From assembly GCA_020436125.1 (NCBI GenBank), contig JAGQYK010000020.1:5109-49142 (forward strand): a DNA stretch of 44,034 nt, in the 5' to 3' direction. A program made the translations under genes and the position numbers. This document shows, piece by piece, positions 8,006 to 17,161 of this stretch (within the stretch, counting starts at the first letter, position 1; each line of letters opens with the position of its first letter). The notes beneath the pieces were generated by a model. It had not been told where the DNA came from and ran no database searches. It saw only the letters and a program-made list of their open reading frames with translations. The DNA is from Cyclobacteriaceae bacterium. GTDB lineage: Bacteria > Bacteroidota > Bacteroidia > Cytophagales > Cyclobacteriaceae.

Positions 8006-9463
8006 ATGAATTCAACAATAGAAACCTGCCGCCTGTCACCAACACTTCAAATTTCAAGAGTACTTACTGGTCTGTGGCAAATCGCTGATATGGAGCGAGA
8101 TGGCCAAACGCTGGATCCTGCAAACACTGCTCAATCCATGAAGCCATACGTGGACGCTGGGTTCACTACCTTTGATATGGCAGACCATTATGGATCTGCT
8201 GAAATAATAGCTGGAACATTCCAGCAAAGCTTGAGTCAACCCCATGCTGTGCAACTATTGACCAAGTGGGTGCCTAAGCCAGGGCAAACCAGTAAAGAAG
8301 AAGTGCGGGCAGCGGTGGTCACTGCACTCAACCGATTACAATCCAAGAAAATTGACTTATTACAGTTTCATGCCTGGAATTATGCCGACCCTAATTGGTT
8401 GGATTGCCTCTATTGGCTGGAAGAATTAAAACAGGAAGGCCTTATCTCGAATATTGGTCTTACCAATTTTGATACTGCTCATTTAAGGATCGTTTTAGCA
8501 AGTGGTATTGAAGTGGTTTCTAATCAAGTGTGCCATTCTGTAATTGACCAACGTGCTGGTGGTGCTATGGCTACATTATGTTTGGAATATGACATTAAGT
8601 TACTTGCATTTGGAACGGTTGCAGGTGGATTTCTTACTGATAAATGGTTGAACAAACCAGAGCCTGTGCTGGACGATAGTTTGACCTGGTCGCAAATGAA
8701 GTACAAGCGCTTCATTGATGAAGCCGGTGGATGGGAGAAGTTTCAAGAATTGCTTGCAGTATTAAATAACATCGCTAAGCGACATGATGTATCCATTGCC
8801 AATGTGGCCAGCAGATATATGCTTGAGCAACCTGCTGTGGGTGGCGTTATCATTGGTGCCCGGTTAGGAAAAAGTGAGCATGTGCAAGAGAACACAAAGC
8901 TCTTTCAATTCAGTTTAACCGATGAGGATAAGGCAAGCATTAAGAAAGTACAAGCTGAGCTCACGCCCATACCCGGTGACTGTGGTGATGAATACAGAAA
9001 GCCCCCGTTTCTCACAGCATCAGGTGACTTGAGTCATCATGTCGATACTATACCACCTCCCTTTCCAACTTACAAAGGTAGCGATGGAAGAACCAAAGCT
9101 TTGAGTGGCACTATTTGGGAAGACATTGCCGGTTTTAGCAGGGCAATAAGAAAAGGAAATAGAATTCTTATCAGCGGCACAACTGCTACCAATGGTAATA
9201 AGGCAGTGGGTGGCAATGACCCCGCTGCACAGACCCATTTTGTGATTGACAAAATTGAAGGTGCATTGCAATCATTGGGAGGTACGTTAGAACAGGTGGT
9301 GCGCACTCGAATATTTGTGCGACACGTCAACGATTGGGAACCTATCTCACGTGCTCATGGTGAACGCTTCAAAACTATTCAACCAGCCAATACATTGGTA
9401 AAAACAGAGATCATTGGTGATGAATACTTGATAGAAATGGAAGCTGAAGCCATTGTTGAATAA
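8006..9463 (+). CDS. Aldo/keto reductase fused to a RidA-like domain
   Basis: Cytoplasmic fusion protein of 485 residues. Residues 10-325 form an aldo/keto reductase barrel with the catalytic tetrad D57, Y62 (FDMADHYG), K87 (LLTKWVP) and H122 (LLQFHAW), so NADPH-dependent carbonyl reduction is expected. Residues about 365-485 are a YjgF/YER057c/UK114 (RidA) domain. In E. coli RidA the imine-deaminating arginine sits in PARS; here the aligned text is PANT (460-463), so that arginine is missing, although the terminal IEMEAEAI strand is kept. The RidA part may therefore bind a ligand or hold the trimer rather than deaminate. The gene is divergent from the cupin over 71 nt and meets the M61 gene tail to tail after 4 nt. 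Confidence 0.86.
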   Translation: MNSTIETCRLSPTLQISRVLTGLWQIADMERDGQTLDPANTAQSMKPYVDAGFTTFDMADHYGSAEIIAGTFQQSLSQPHAVQLLTKWVPKPGQTSKEEVRAAVVTALNRLQSKKIDLLQFHAWNYADPNWLDCLYWLEELKQEGLISNIGLTNFDTAHLRIVLASGIEVVSNQVCHSVIDQRAGGAMATLCLEYDIKLLAFGTVAGGFLTDKWLNKPEPVLDDSLTWSQMKYKRFIDEAGGWEKFQELLAVLNNIAKRHDVSIANVASRYMLEQPAVGGVIIGARLGKSEHVQENTKLFQFSLTDEDKASIKKVQAELTPIPGDCGDEYRKPPFLTASGDLSHHVDTIPPPFPTYKGSDGRTKALSGTIWEDIAGFSRAIRKGNRILISGTTATNGNKAVGGNDPAAQTHFVIDKIEGALQSLGGTLEQVVRTRIFVRHVNDWEPISRAHGERFKTIQPANTLVKTEIIGDEYLIEMEAEAIVE

Positions 9464-9467
9464 ATAA

Positions 9468-11366
9468 CTATTCTTGAGCAGTTAACCATTCCTTCCGCAA
9501 TTTTAACTGAGCTTCATTAGCGCCTTTGTCAAACGAAATGACGTGGCGCTTTGTCACTTTAGTAGGCTTAATAGGCGCTTCCAGTCTTATTTCTTTATAT
9601 GCACCTCCTTCATCTTTGCGCAGCACTGTATACGAAACGGTATCGCCTGCTTTCATGGAGGCCCTGTGTCGGGCTATGGCTTCACTCGCCTCAGGACCTA
9701 AGGGTGGTAATGGCACATCATTCATCCCAACAAGGATATCTCCATTTTGAAACCCGAGCGCCTTACCTTGGCCATTAAGGCGATCACAATTTTGAAGTGA
9801 AATCATCGGTTGATCATTGTATTGCAGCACAGAGATGTTATTGTTACTAAAACCAAGGCTTATTTCTTCCTCTTCCAGCTCGCTTATATAACTCACTCCC
9901 ACTTCTTTCCATATTTCTTCTAGGGGTAAGCTTGATGGGCCAGCCACATAAGTATTTAGAAACGTTTCAATTTCCGGGTAGGTAAGCGATCCTATTTCTG
10001 AAAACAAATCATCATCATTGAACGATTTATCTTTTCCATATTTCTTAGATAAGTCTGCTATCAAATTTTGCAATCCGTATTTTCCATCTGATAGTTTTCG
10101 CAATTTTATATCCAGGCACATGCCAATCAGTGCGCCCTTTTGATATACATTATAAAATTGATCACCATAATCACTCAGTACTTTCTTGCTAAATTCCGTA
10201 AAGGGTAAATCATCTTTAAAACCATCCGAGATTAGTAATTTTTGACGCAATACATTAAGATATTGATCGGGTGTGATGAGTTTGTACTTCACCTGCATGT
10301 TACCAGAAAAGTATTCCGTCACCCCTTCGTATAGCCAAAGGTGCTTCGACATTTTAGGATCATTAAAGTCGAAATGGCCAATCTCATTGGAGTGGATAGT
10401 GAGTGGAGTTACAATATGAAAGAATTCATGGGCAGCAAAGTCTCGCAATTGTTGCTTCATGCCTTCGATTGAATTCTCTGGCATATAATAAAACGAGGAA
10501 TAAGAATGTTCCAATGCACCATAGGAGGTAACAGGCTGATCCGTAAAATAAAATATGAAGGCATACTTATCAACTGGAAGCGTGCCCCCCAGGTATTCCT
10601 TTTGTGCCATTAATACTTCTCTCACACTATTGGCTATTTCTTTGGCCGTTACTTTACCGTTGGGAGAATATGATCCAATCAAAACTTCCGTATTACCCAC
10701 CTGTATTACTGCGGTGTCTGCCTTTGCATACATCAATGGCGAATCAGCCAGCCTGTCAAAATCTTCTGCTTCAAATACATCTACCTTACTGTTGGGCTGA
10801 GGGGTTTCCAGTTTCATTAGTGTTAATGGTTCTCCAGTTTTCTCCGGTATCAATCCGGTAGATCCATAAAATGTTTGATCCCTGACTACGTTAAATTTGA
10901 ATGGCATTTGTTTCATTCCCTCAAAATACCCGAAGAAGCCACTCGGGTTAATAACAAAATTTTTACCCTCTTCTATATTGGTGCCTGCGGGCCAAAAAAT
11001 ATTGGGCCCTGCCAGCTCCGTATCAAAACTATCTTCAATCCAGTAACTGATTTTCGCTATCTTCTTTGCACTCTTAATACGCCAGGCATTGGTATCAATT
11101 TTCTCAAAAGGTAAAGAGTTTCCCCTTTTTTTTTTTTTTTTAAAGCGGGATACAAACCTACCGTAATCCTGAACTGCGTATGTCCCAGGAATAATTTTAG
11201 GGAGGAAAAAGGTAATCTCATTCTCCTTAAGATCAGGCGGTGTCAATTCAACCTTTACTTTGTCATCTACAACATGGGTCAGGTCCACGGTAAATTCATA
11301 ACCCTTTGATTGGGCAAAGACACTTGAAGAAAATAAAGTAGCAAAGAAGATAAAACAAACTCTCAT
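9468..11366 (-). CDS. M61 family metallopeptidase with PDZ domain
   Basis: Exported peptidase of 632 residues related to glycyl aminopeptidase. A signal peptide covers about 1-19 (ends SVFAQ). The N-terminal beta domain is followed by the zinc site H313-E314-F-F-H317 in AAHEFFHIVTP and the third ligand E347 in WLYEGVTEYFSG. A PDZ domain lies at about 520-605 (GFQNGDILVGMNDVPL). All catalytic residues are kept. Coding residues 76-80 are KKKKK, encoded by an uninterrupted run of 16 A (plus-strand T run 11126-11141), an unusual slippage-prone site in a gene. Divergent from the fusion kinase/phospholyase gene over 184 nt. Confidence 0.88.
   Translation of the reverse strand: MRVCFIFFATLFSSSVFAQSKGYEFTVDLTHVVDDKVKVELTPPDLKENEITFFLPKIIPGTYAVQDYGRFVSRFKKKKKRGNSLPFEKIDTNAWRIKSAKKIAKISYWIEDSFDTELAGPNIFWPAGTNIEEGKNFVINPSGFFGYFEGMKQMPFKFNVVRDQTFYGSTGLIPEKTGEPLTLMKLETPQPNSKVDVFEAEDFDRLADSPLMYAKADTAVIQVGNTEVLIGSYSPNGKVTAKEIANSVREVLMAQKEYLGGTLPVDKYAFIFYFTDQPVTSYGALEHSYSSFYYMPENSIEGMKQQLRDFAAHEFFHIVTPLTIHSNEIGHFDFNDPKMSKHLWLYEGVTEYFSGNMQVKYKLITPDQYLNVLRQKLLISDGFKDDLPFTEFSKKVLSDYGDQFYNVYQKGALIGMCLDIKLRKLSDGKYGLQNLIADLSKKYGKDKSFNDDDLFSEIGSLTYPEIETFLNTYVAGPSSLPLEEIWKEVGVSYISELEEEEISLGFSNNNISVLQYNDQPMISLQNCDRLNGQGKALGFQNGDILVGMNDVPLPPLGPEASEAIARHRASMKAGDTVSYTVLRKDEGGAYKEIRLEAPIKPTKVTKRHVISFDKGANEAQLKLRKEWLTAQE
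11126..11141 (-). repeat. Poly(A)16 homopolymer inside the M61 coding sequence
   Basis: Sixteen consecutive T on the plus strand read as sixteen A in the sense of the M61 peptidase gene, giving five Lys codons and the A of an AGG codon. The frame is intact at this length; gaining or losing one A would shift it about 80 codons into the protein. Confidence 0.9.
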
Positions 11367-11550
11367 ATAGTGTGCTTGGATTGGTCTATTAATAGGTGTA
11401 CAACTGATAGGTAAAAGCTAATAGAACCCTTTACGCACAAAATCAATTAGAGTTGCACGAAATCACCCATTAGATGTTCATTTGAGCATAAAGTTGATGA
11501 TATTGGCCATAATTATTGGATAACTTAACGGTCAGATTCAAACTTAGAGA

Positions 11551-14500
11551 ATGGACTTCAACACTTCAGAAATTAAGGATCTCATTGCCAGCACCTATCA
11601 ATTAGATGGTGAAATTAAGGAATTACCCGGTGAGATTGATCTTAACTTTCTTCTTATCACGCCAGACAAACGGAAGTATACTTTTAAAGTGGCTAACCCG
11701 AATGAGAAAGTAGGCCAGCTTGAGTTTCAGAATGCCATGATGCTTCACCTTATTTCTAAAAATTTGGGGCTGGAGATTCCTGAAGTGATCTATTCTATCA
11801 AAAAAAATTTGATCACTACAATTAAAGACAAAAAAGGAAGAGAAAGGTTCATCCGCTTATTATCCTGGGTGGAAGGAAGGCCTTTCGCTACTGTCAATCC
11901 ACATTCAGAACACATCCTGTATCTCTTGGGTAATTTGTGTGCCAAACTGGGCATCGCTCTTAAAGGTTTTGATCACCCCGCAGCCCATCGGTTTATCAAG
12001 TGGGATCTGGCTCAAGCAGTATGGGTAAAACCTCACCTGAGTAATTTCAGAAACGATCAAAAAAATGCCTTGGCCAACTATTACTATGGCCTTTACGAAT
12101 CTATTGTCAAACCTATTGAAGATTCACTTCCCAAAAGTGTAATCTATAATGACGCCAACGATTACAATGTGTTGGTTGGTTTTGATAAAGCCAACCCTAA
12201 TGTGCCTGGAGTGATCGACTTTGGCGATGCTGTTTATACCCATACTATCAATGAATTGGCGATTGCCCTTGCTTATGCAATGATGCACAAGCAAGATCCA
12301 TTACAAGCTGCTTATCATGTTGTAAAAGGCTACCACACCACATTCCCACTACAAGATGCTGAATTGAAAGTCCTGTTTACACTGTTGAACATTCGTTTAC
12401 TCATCAGTGTAGTTTGTTCCCATCAGAATCGTGAAGAAAACCCTGACAATATTTATCTACAAATAAGTGATGAAGCAGGGTGGGCGTTAATGAAAAAACT
12501 TCGTAATGTATCACCCGCTTTTGCATATTATACCTTCCGGCATGCCTGTGGAATGGAACCCTGTCCAACCAACACTATTTTTAAAAAAAGGATAGGTGAA
12601 CATGCCAACCAACTCAAACCTATCGTTTCAAAAGACCTTAACGATGTTCATTGGCTAGACCTGGGAATGGATAGTTTGGAATTAGGAAATCAATCCATCG
12701 TTCTTGACGATACCCAACTCCAGGTCCAAATTGAAAAGACAATTAAAGAAAGTGGTAAAAGTATAGGACTAGGAAAGTACGATGAGGTAAGACCGTTTTA
12801 CACTTCGTCCACCTTTGAGGTAGTCAGTAATGATGGACCAGCGTGGAGAACTGTTCACATTGGATTGGACTTGTTTATGAGTGCTGGGGAGTCTGTTCAT
12901 GTCCCTCTTCCGGGAGTGATATACAGCGTAGCTAATAATGTAGGCGATCGCAATTATGGGCCTACAATCATTATTAAACATGATATTTTACCAGAGTTAA
13001 CTTTTTATACCCTCTATGGACATTTAAGCAGAACCTCTCTTACACAATGGAAAGCAGGTGACACATTAGAGGCAGGTTGTAAGATCGGAACCCTTGGCGA
13101 CCTTCATGAAAATGGAGGATGGTCACCGCATTTGCATTTTCAAATCATGTTGGATATGCTGGATAAAAAAGAAGACTTCCCTGGCGTTGCGGCACCCATG
13201 CTGTCTGACGTATGGAAAAGCATTTCTCCTGATCCATGGTTACTTGTAGCGGATATTTTGTGCCCATCTTCAAGAGCAACAGAAGATGCTCGTCTCCTCT
13301 CCTTCCGTAAAGAACATCTCGGAAAAAACCTGAGCCTCTCCTATCACAAACCCCTAAAGATGCAACGAGGGTATAGGCAATACCTTTATGAAGCAGATGG
13401 TAGAAAGTATTTGGATACCGTCAACAATGTAGCCCATGTTGGCCATGAACATCCCCGCGTGGTCAAGGCCGGTCAACAACAAATGGCGGTACTCAACACC
13501 AACACCCGTTATCTACATAAAAACATTATTCAGTTTACTAAAAAGTTGCTGTCCACCATGCCCGACTCCTTAAGTGTCGCTTATGTGGTTAACTCAGGCA
13601 GTGAAGCCAATGAGTTGGCACTGCGCATCGCCAAGACTTACACTCAACAAAAAGACATGGTGGTGGTGGAAGTGGGCTACCATGGCAATACCAATGCCTG
13701 TGTAGACATCAGTTCTTACAAGTTCGATAGAAAAGGTGGCAAAGGTGCACCTGATCATATCCATGTAGTTCCTATTCCCGACACCTATCGAGGTATCTAC
13801 CGCGATAAGATGGATGCAGGTAAAAAATATGCTTCACACATCAAGGAAGCCATTGAAAAGGTACAATCCAAAGGAAAGGGAATTGCAGGATTCATCTGTG
13901 AATCAATACTGAGTTGTGGTGGACAAATTGTATTGCCCAATGGCTATCTGAAAGAAGCTTATGCGCATGTTCGTGAAGCAGGTGGTGTTTGTATTGCCGA
14001 TGAGGTGCAAACCGGCTGTGGTCGTGCAGGAGATTATTTCTGGGCATTCGAGAGTCAAGGGGTTGTGCCAGACATCGTTACCATTGGTAAACCCATTGGC
14101 AATGGCCATCCCTTAGGAGTAGTAGTTACCAACATTAAGCTTGCAGATGCTTTTGCCAATGGTATGGAGTATTTTAATACCTTCGGAGGTAATCCAGTGT
14201 CCTGCGCCATTGGATTAGAAGTGCTGAATGTGATAGCGGACGAAGGTCTACAACAAAATGCAAAGCAGATGGGGCAATATCTCAAAGAAGGTCTTGCTCA
14301 ACTTAAGGCCGATCATCCAATCATCGGAGACGTGCGAGGTCTAGGGTTGTTTTTGGGAATTGAATTGGTCAAAGACAATAACCTAACACCCGCCACAGAA
14401 CAAGCTACCTATCTGGCTAATCGCATGCGAGAATTGGGAATACTCATGAGCACGGATGGACCTTATGAAAATGTTTTAAAAATAAAGCCACCTATTATAT

Positions 14501-14577
14501 TCAATAAGGCAGATGCTGATTTTCTTATTTCCACTTTGGATCGTGTATTAAAAGAAGATTTTATGCAGCTTGATTAA
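11551..14577 (+). CDS. APH-type kinase / M23 peptidase-like / class III PLP phospholyase-like fusion
   Basis: Cytoplasmic protein of 1008 residues with three domains and no signal peptide. Residues 20-330: aminoglycoside-phosphotransferase-like small-molecule kinase, catalytic D201 and N206 in YNDANDYNVL, Mg-binding D223 in VIDFGDA. Residues 430-535: M23 (LytM-like) fold with H436 and D440 (HIGLD) and the HLH pair 527-529, so zinc ligands are kept. Residues 590-1008: class III aminotransferase fold with D817 (ADEVQTGCGR) and the PLP lysine K847 (TIGKPIGNGHPLG), closest in style to ethanolamine-phosphate and phosphohydroxylysine phospho-lyases. Kinase plus phospho-lyase is a known pair: one phosphorylates a hydroxylated amine, the other eliminates phosphate and ammonia. 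The substrate here is undetermined. Convergent with the permease gene, 5-nt gap. Confidence 0.85.
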   Translation: MDFNTSEIKDLIASTYQLDGEIKELPGEIDLNFLLITPDKRKYTFKVANPNEKVGQLEFQNAMMLHLISKNLGLEIPEVIYSIKKNLITTIKDKKGRERFIRLLSWVEGRPFATVNPHSEHILYLLGNLCAKLGIALKGFDHPAAHRFIKWDLAQAVWVKPHLSNFRNDQKNALANYYYGLYESIVKPIEDSLPKSVIYNDANDYNVLVGFDKANPNVPGVIDFGDAVYTHTINELAIALAYAMMHKQDPLQAAYHVVKGYHTTFPLQDAELKVLFTLLNIRLLISVVCSHQNREENPDNIYLQISDEAGWALMKKLRNVSPAFAYYTFRHACGMEPCPTNTIFKKRIGEHANQLKPIVSKDLNDVHWLDLGMDSLELGNQSIVLDDTQLQVQIEKTIKESGKSIGLGKYDEVRPFYTSSTFEVVSNDGPAWRTVHIGLDLFMSAGESVHVPLPGVIYSVANNVGDRNYGPTIIIKHDILPELTFYTLYGHLSRTSLTQWKAGDTLEAGCKIGTLGDLHENGGWSPHLHFQIMLDMLDKKEDFPGVAAPMLSDVWKSISPDPWLLVADILCPSSRATEDARLLSFRKEHLGKNLSLSYHKPLKMQRGYRQYLYEADGRKYLDTVNNVAHVGHEHPRVVKAGQQQMAVLNTNTRYLHKNIIQFTKKLLSTMPDSLSVAYVVNSGSEANELALRIAKTYTQQKDMVVVEVGYHGNTNACVDISSYKFDRKGGKGAPDHIHVVPIPDTYRGIYRDKMDAGKKYASHIKEAIEKVQSKGKGIAGFICESILSCGGQIVLPNGYLKEAYAHVREAGGVCIADEVQTGCGRAGDYFWAFESQGVVPDIVTIGKPIGNGHPLGVVVTNIKLADAFANGMEYFNTFGGNPVSCAIGLEVLNVIADEGLQQNAKQMGQYLKEGLAQLKADHPIIGDVRGLGLFLGIELVKDNNLTPATEQATYLANRMRELGILMSTDGPYENVLKIKPPIIFNKADADFLISTLDRVLKEDFMQLD

Positions 14578-14582
14578 CACGA

Positions 14583-17057
14583 TCACTCCTCTTTAATGAT
14601 TGAGATAGGATTGACCAATGCTGCTTTAATGGTATGGTAGATCACAGTCAGCATAGAAACAAAAAGAATAGCTAGCAGTGGTGTAATGAACATCCATGGT
14701 TGAAGTACTACCCTGTCCTCAAAGCTTTTCAGCCATTCTGTTGAAAGCCAATAAGAAAACGGTATAGCCAAAACAAACCCTATACCTACCAGTATTAGAA
14801 TTCCAGTCAAAAGCCGTTGTGCAATTTGCGGCACCGATGCTCCATGTACTTTTCGGATAGCAATTTCTTTTAACTTCTTGCTAATGGTATGCATGGATAT
14901 TCCTATAAGGCCAAAGACAGCCAAAAAAATAGCTACCACAGAAAATGAGGCAATGAGTTGACCGAATTGAAGATGGGTTTGGTAGGCTTGATTATAGGAA
15001 TCATCAACAAAGAAGTATTGAAAGGAATCTTCCGGAAAAGAGGCTTGATAGGCCGTTCTTACTTTCTCTACTGCACCGGATACATCATTCGTATTAATTT
15101 TAAACGAAATAAATTCAGAGTCGCTCGACCAGTAACTGTCTCTGGATAGAACGAAAATCATGGGGAAGTTGGTACCATCCAAAGCAAGCTGATCAAAGTC
15201 TTTCACCACTCCTCTTATTCTTGTTGGTGAAATGGCCCCAAATGAATGCAGTACAGAAACAGGCTGCTGAATGGCATCTTCAGGGGATGTTATACCCAAG
15301 GCATGAATAGCTGCTTCGTTGAGAATGAGTTCTGTTACCATAGAACTATCCACCCGCGCGCTCTCCCCATAATTAAAGCTTCTTCCAGCCAGTAAATCAA
15401 TTTCAAACATTTTAAAATACTCATAGTCAATGGGCTGATACTTCATTAACACAGCTTCATTGACAGTTTTGCCTTCAAGCTGAACCAATTCAACATGTCT
15501 AAGGTTCTCGCCAGGTAGATAGGAATGACCTGAGATTTGAGTAATGTCTGGATCATCAATTAATCTATTTCGTATTTGATCCACCTGATTCCAGTAACTC
15601 TCCGATTTAACGGAAGGTGCATAAACACTCAGCACTTGTGACAATGAAATTCCCAGGTCTCGGTTCTTTAAATAATCAACCTGACTTTGTACAATCAAAG
15701 TTATTACGATCAGCAAGATGGATACTGAATATTGAAACACAACAAGGCCTTTCCAAACACGAGCTCCCCAGGTACCCTGCTCCACCTTCCCCTTCAATAC
15801 GTGCTGCGTTTTGTAGCCCAGCATGAGGGTAATGGGATATAAACTAGTGAACATTACGCCAATAGTCCAGAGCGACAATACTAGAACCCAAAAGCCAACA
15901 TCAAAGAAGGCATCACTCATCATTTGAATTCCGAACTCAGGAAGCATCAAACTCGTCAAATGAATAAGTACCAAACCCGTTGTCAAGGCGAGAAAATGAA
16001 GTATACCCGTCTCTATAAAAAACTGAGATGCCAACTGCAACTTACCCGCTCCAAATGTTGAGCGGATACCTACTTCGGTAGCGCGCGACATGGCTCTGGC
16101 AACAGCCAGATTCATAAAATTTATCCATGCGAGTATCAATATGGCAAGCCCAATACCATATAAAAACTTCAGGTAGGTACCCTCCCCATTTACTTGAAAC
16201 TCACCTTCCAATTGTGAGGTGAGATGGATATCGGATATCCGTTGCAAATCATAATCCATAGAGTAATTACGATTATCATACTGGGGCTGCGCTGTCTTAT
16301 CCGCAATCGCCTGTATTTTACGCTCCAATTCAAGAGGGTCTACACCTGGCCTTGCTTTGATATAAGTAAAGAAATAATCCCAATCCCAGGCAGTCCAACG
16401 CCAGTTGGGGTGTTGTACTCTGAATGATTCAAATGAAATAAGAAGGTTGAACTTAAAGTGGGTGTTGGAGGGCAAGTCTTCCATAACTCCTGTGATCTTA
16501 TACACTTGATCAAAATCCTCTATGATGCGAATTGACTTACCAACGGGATTAATTAACCCAAACAGTTTCTCTGACAAGGACCTTGACAAGACAACCGTGT
16601 AGGGCTCATCCAATACGGTGTCCTTGTTGCCACTCAGTAGATTAAAATCGAGGAGGCTAAAGAAGGCTGACTCCCCATGATAGACCTGATGTTCAATAAT
16701 ATCTATTCGATCTCCACCTTCCGTGTCTCTTCTAAGCGTTACCTTCTTGGCATCAAGCGGGTGAATTCTAAAAGCGGCATCAATTTCAGGGACTCCTGCA
16801 ACTAACGTTTCTTTTAAAATTACAGGCGCCTGAGCTCTTCTGTTCTGGGCCTCACCATTTTGAGTTTTTTGACTAGTTACTCTATAAACGGTCTCCTGCT
16901 GAGGATGGGTTAAGTCAAAGCTTTTTTCAAATGTGATATATTGATCAATAAGCACATAAGAGGCTAGACCAATTCCCAACCCAATGATATTGACAAGGGT
17001 ATAATATCGGTTCTTTAATAAGCCTCTAACGCAGGTGAGCAATAAATTTTTTATCAT
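14583..17057 (-). CDS. FtsX/MacB-type ABC transporter permease
   Basis: Inner-membrane protein of 824 residues with the duplicated FtsX layout. One TM helix at about 19-40 is followed by a MacB-type periplasmic domain (about 45-270), three TM helices (about 285-420), a seventh helix near 430-450, a second periplasmic domain, and three final helices ending in NPISIIKEE. Such permeases move or release lipoproteins, peptides or drugs, or transmit force to the periplasm, driven by a separate ATPase. No ATPase gene lies in this window. The AraC-type regulator gene lies 104 nt upstream on the same strand. Confidence 0.85.
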   Translation of the reverse strand: MIKNLLLTCVRGLLKNRYYTLVNIIGLGIGLASYVLIDQYITFEKSFDLTHPQQETVYRVTSQKTQNGEAQNRRAQAPVILKETLVAGVPEIDAAFRIHPLDAKKVTLRRDTEGGDRIDIIEHQVYHGESAFFSLLDFNLLSGNKDTVLDEPYTVVLSRSLSEKLFGLINPVGKSIRIIEDFDQVYKITGVMEDLPSNTHFKFNLLISFESFRVQHPNWRWTAWDWDYFFTYIKARPGVDPLELERKIQAIADKTAQPQYDNRNYSMDYDLQRISDIHLTSQLEGEFQVNGEGTYLKFLYGIGLAILILAWINFMNLAVARAMSRATEVGIRSTFGAGKLQLASQFFIETGILHFLALTTGLVLIHLTSLMLPEFGIQMMSDAFFDVGFWVLVLSLWTIGVMFTSLYPITLMLGYKTQHVLKGKVEQGTWGARVWKGLVVFQYSVSILLIVITLIVQSQVDYLKNRDLGISLSQVLSVYAPSVKSESYWNQVDQIRNRLIDDPDITQISGHSYLPGENLRHVELVQLEGKTVNEAVLMKYQPIDYEYFKMFEIDLLAGRSFNYGESARVDSSMVTELILNEAAIHALGITSPEDAIQQPVSVLHSFGAISPTRIRGVVKDFDQLALDGTNFPMIFVLSRDSYWSSDSEFISFKINTNDVSGAVEKVRTAYQASFPEDSFQYFFVDDSYNQAYQTHLQFGQLIASFSVVAIFLAVFGLIGISMHTISKKLKEIAIRKVHGASVPQIAQRLLTGILILVGIGFVLAIPFSYWLSTEWLKSFEDRVVLQPWMFITPLLAILFVSMLTVIYHTIKAALVNPISIIKEE

Positions 17058-17125
17058 AATAAATTAAGATAACGAAACGACTCATCTGAAGTTAATAAAT
17101 ACTCCAATTTACAAGTCCTATTTCC

Positions 17126-17146
17126 TACGGATTTCAACATTCCGTA
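17126..17146. promoter_or_regulatory. Inverted repeat upstream of the FtsX-type permease
   Basis: The arms tacgga (17126-17131) and tccgta (17141-17146) are perfect complements around 9 nt. It sits between the AraC-type regulator stop and the permease start and has no T run after it, so an operator is somewhat more likely than a terminator. A 6-bp arm can arise by chance. Confidence 0.25.
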
Positions 17147-17161
17147 ATAGTATACTCACAC

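Noticed and set aside
7935-8057. N-terminal extension of the cupin gene
   Set aside because: It would overlap the divergent reductase start, and cupin similarity begins at the ATG at 7934.
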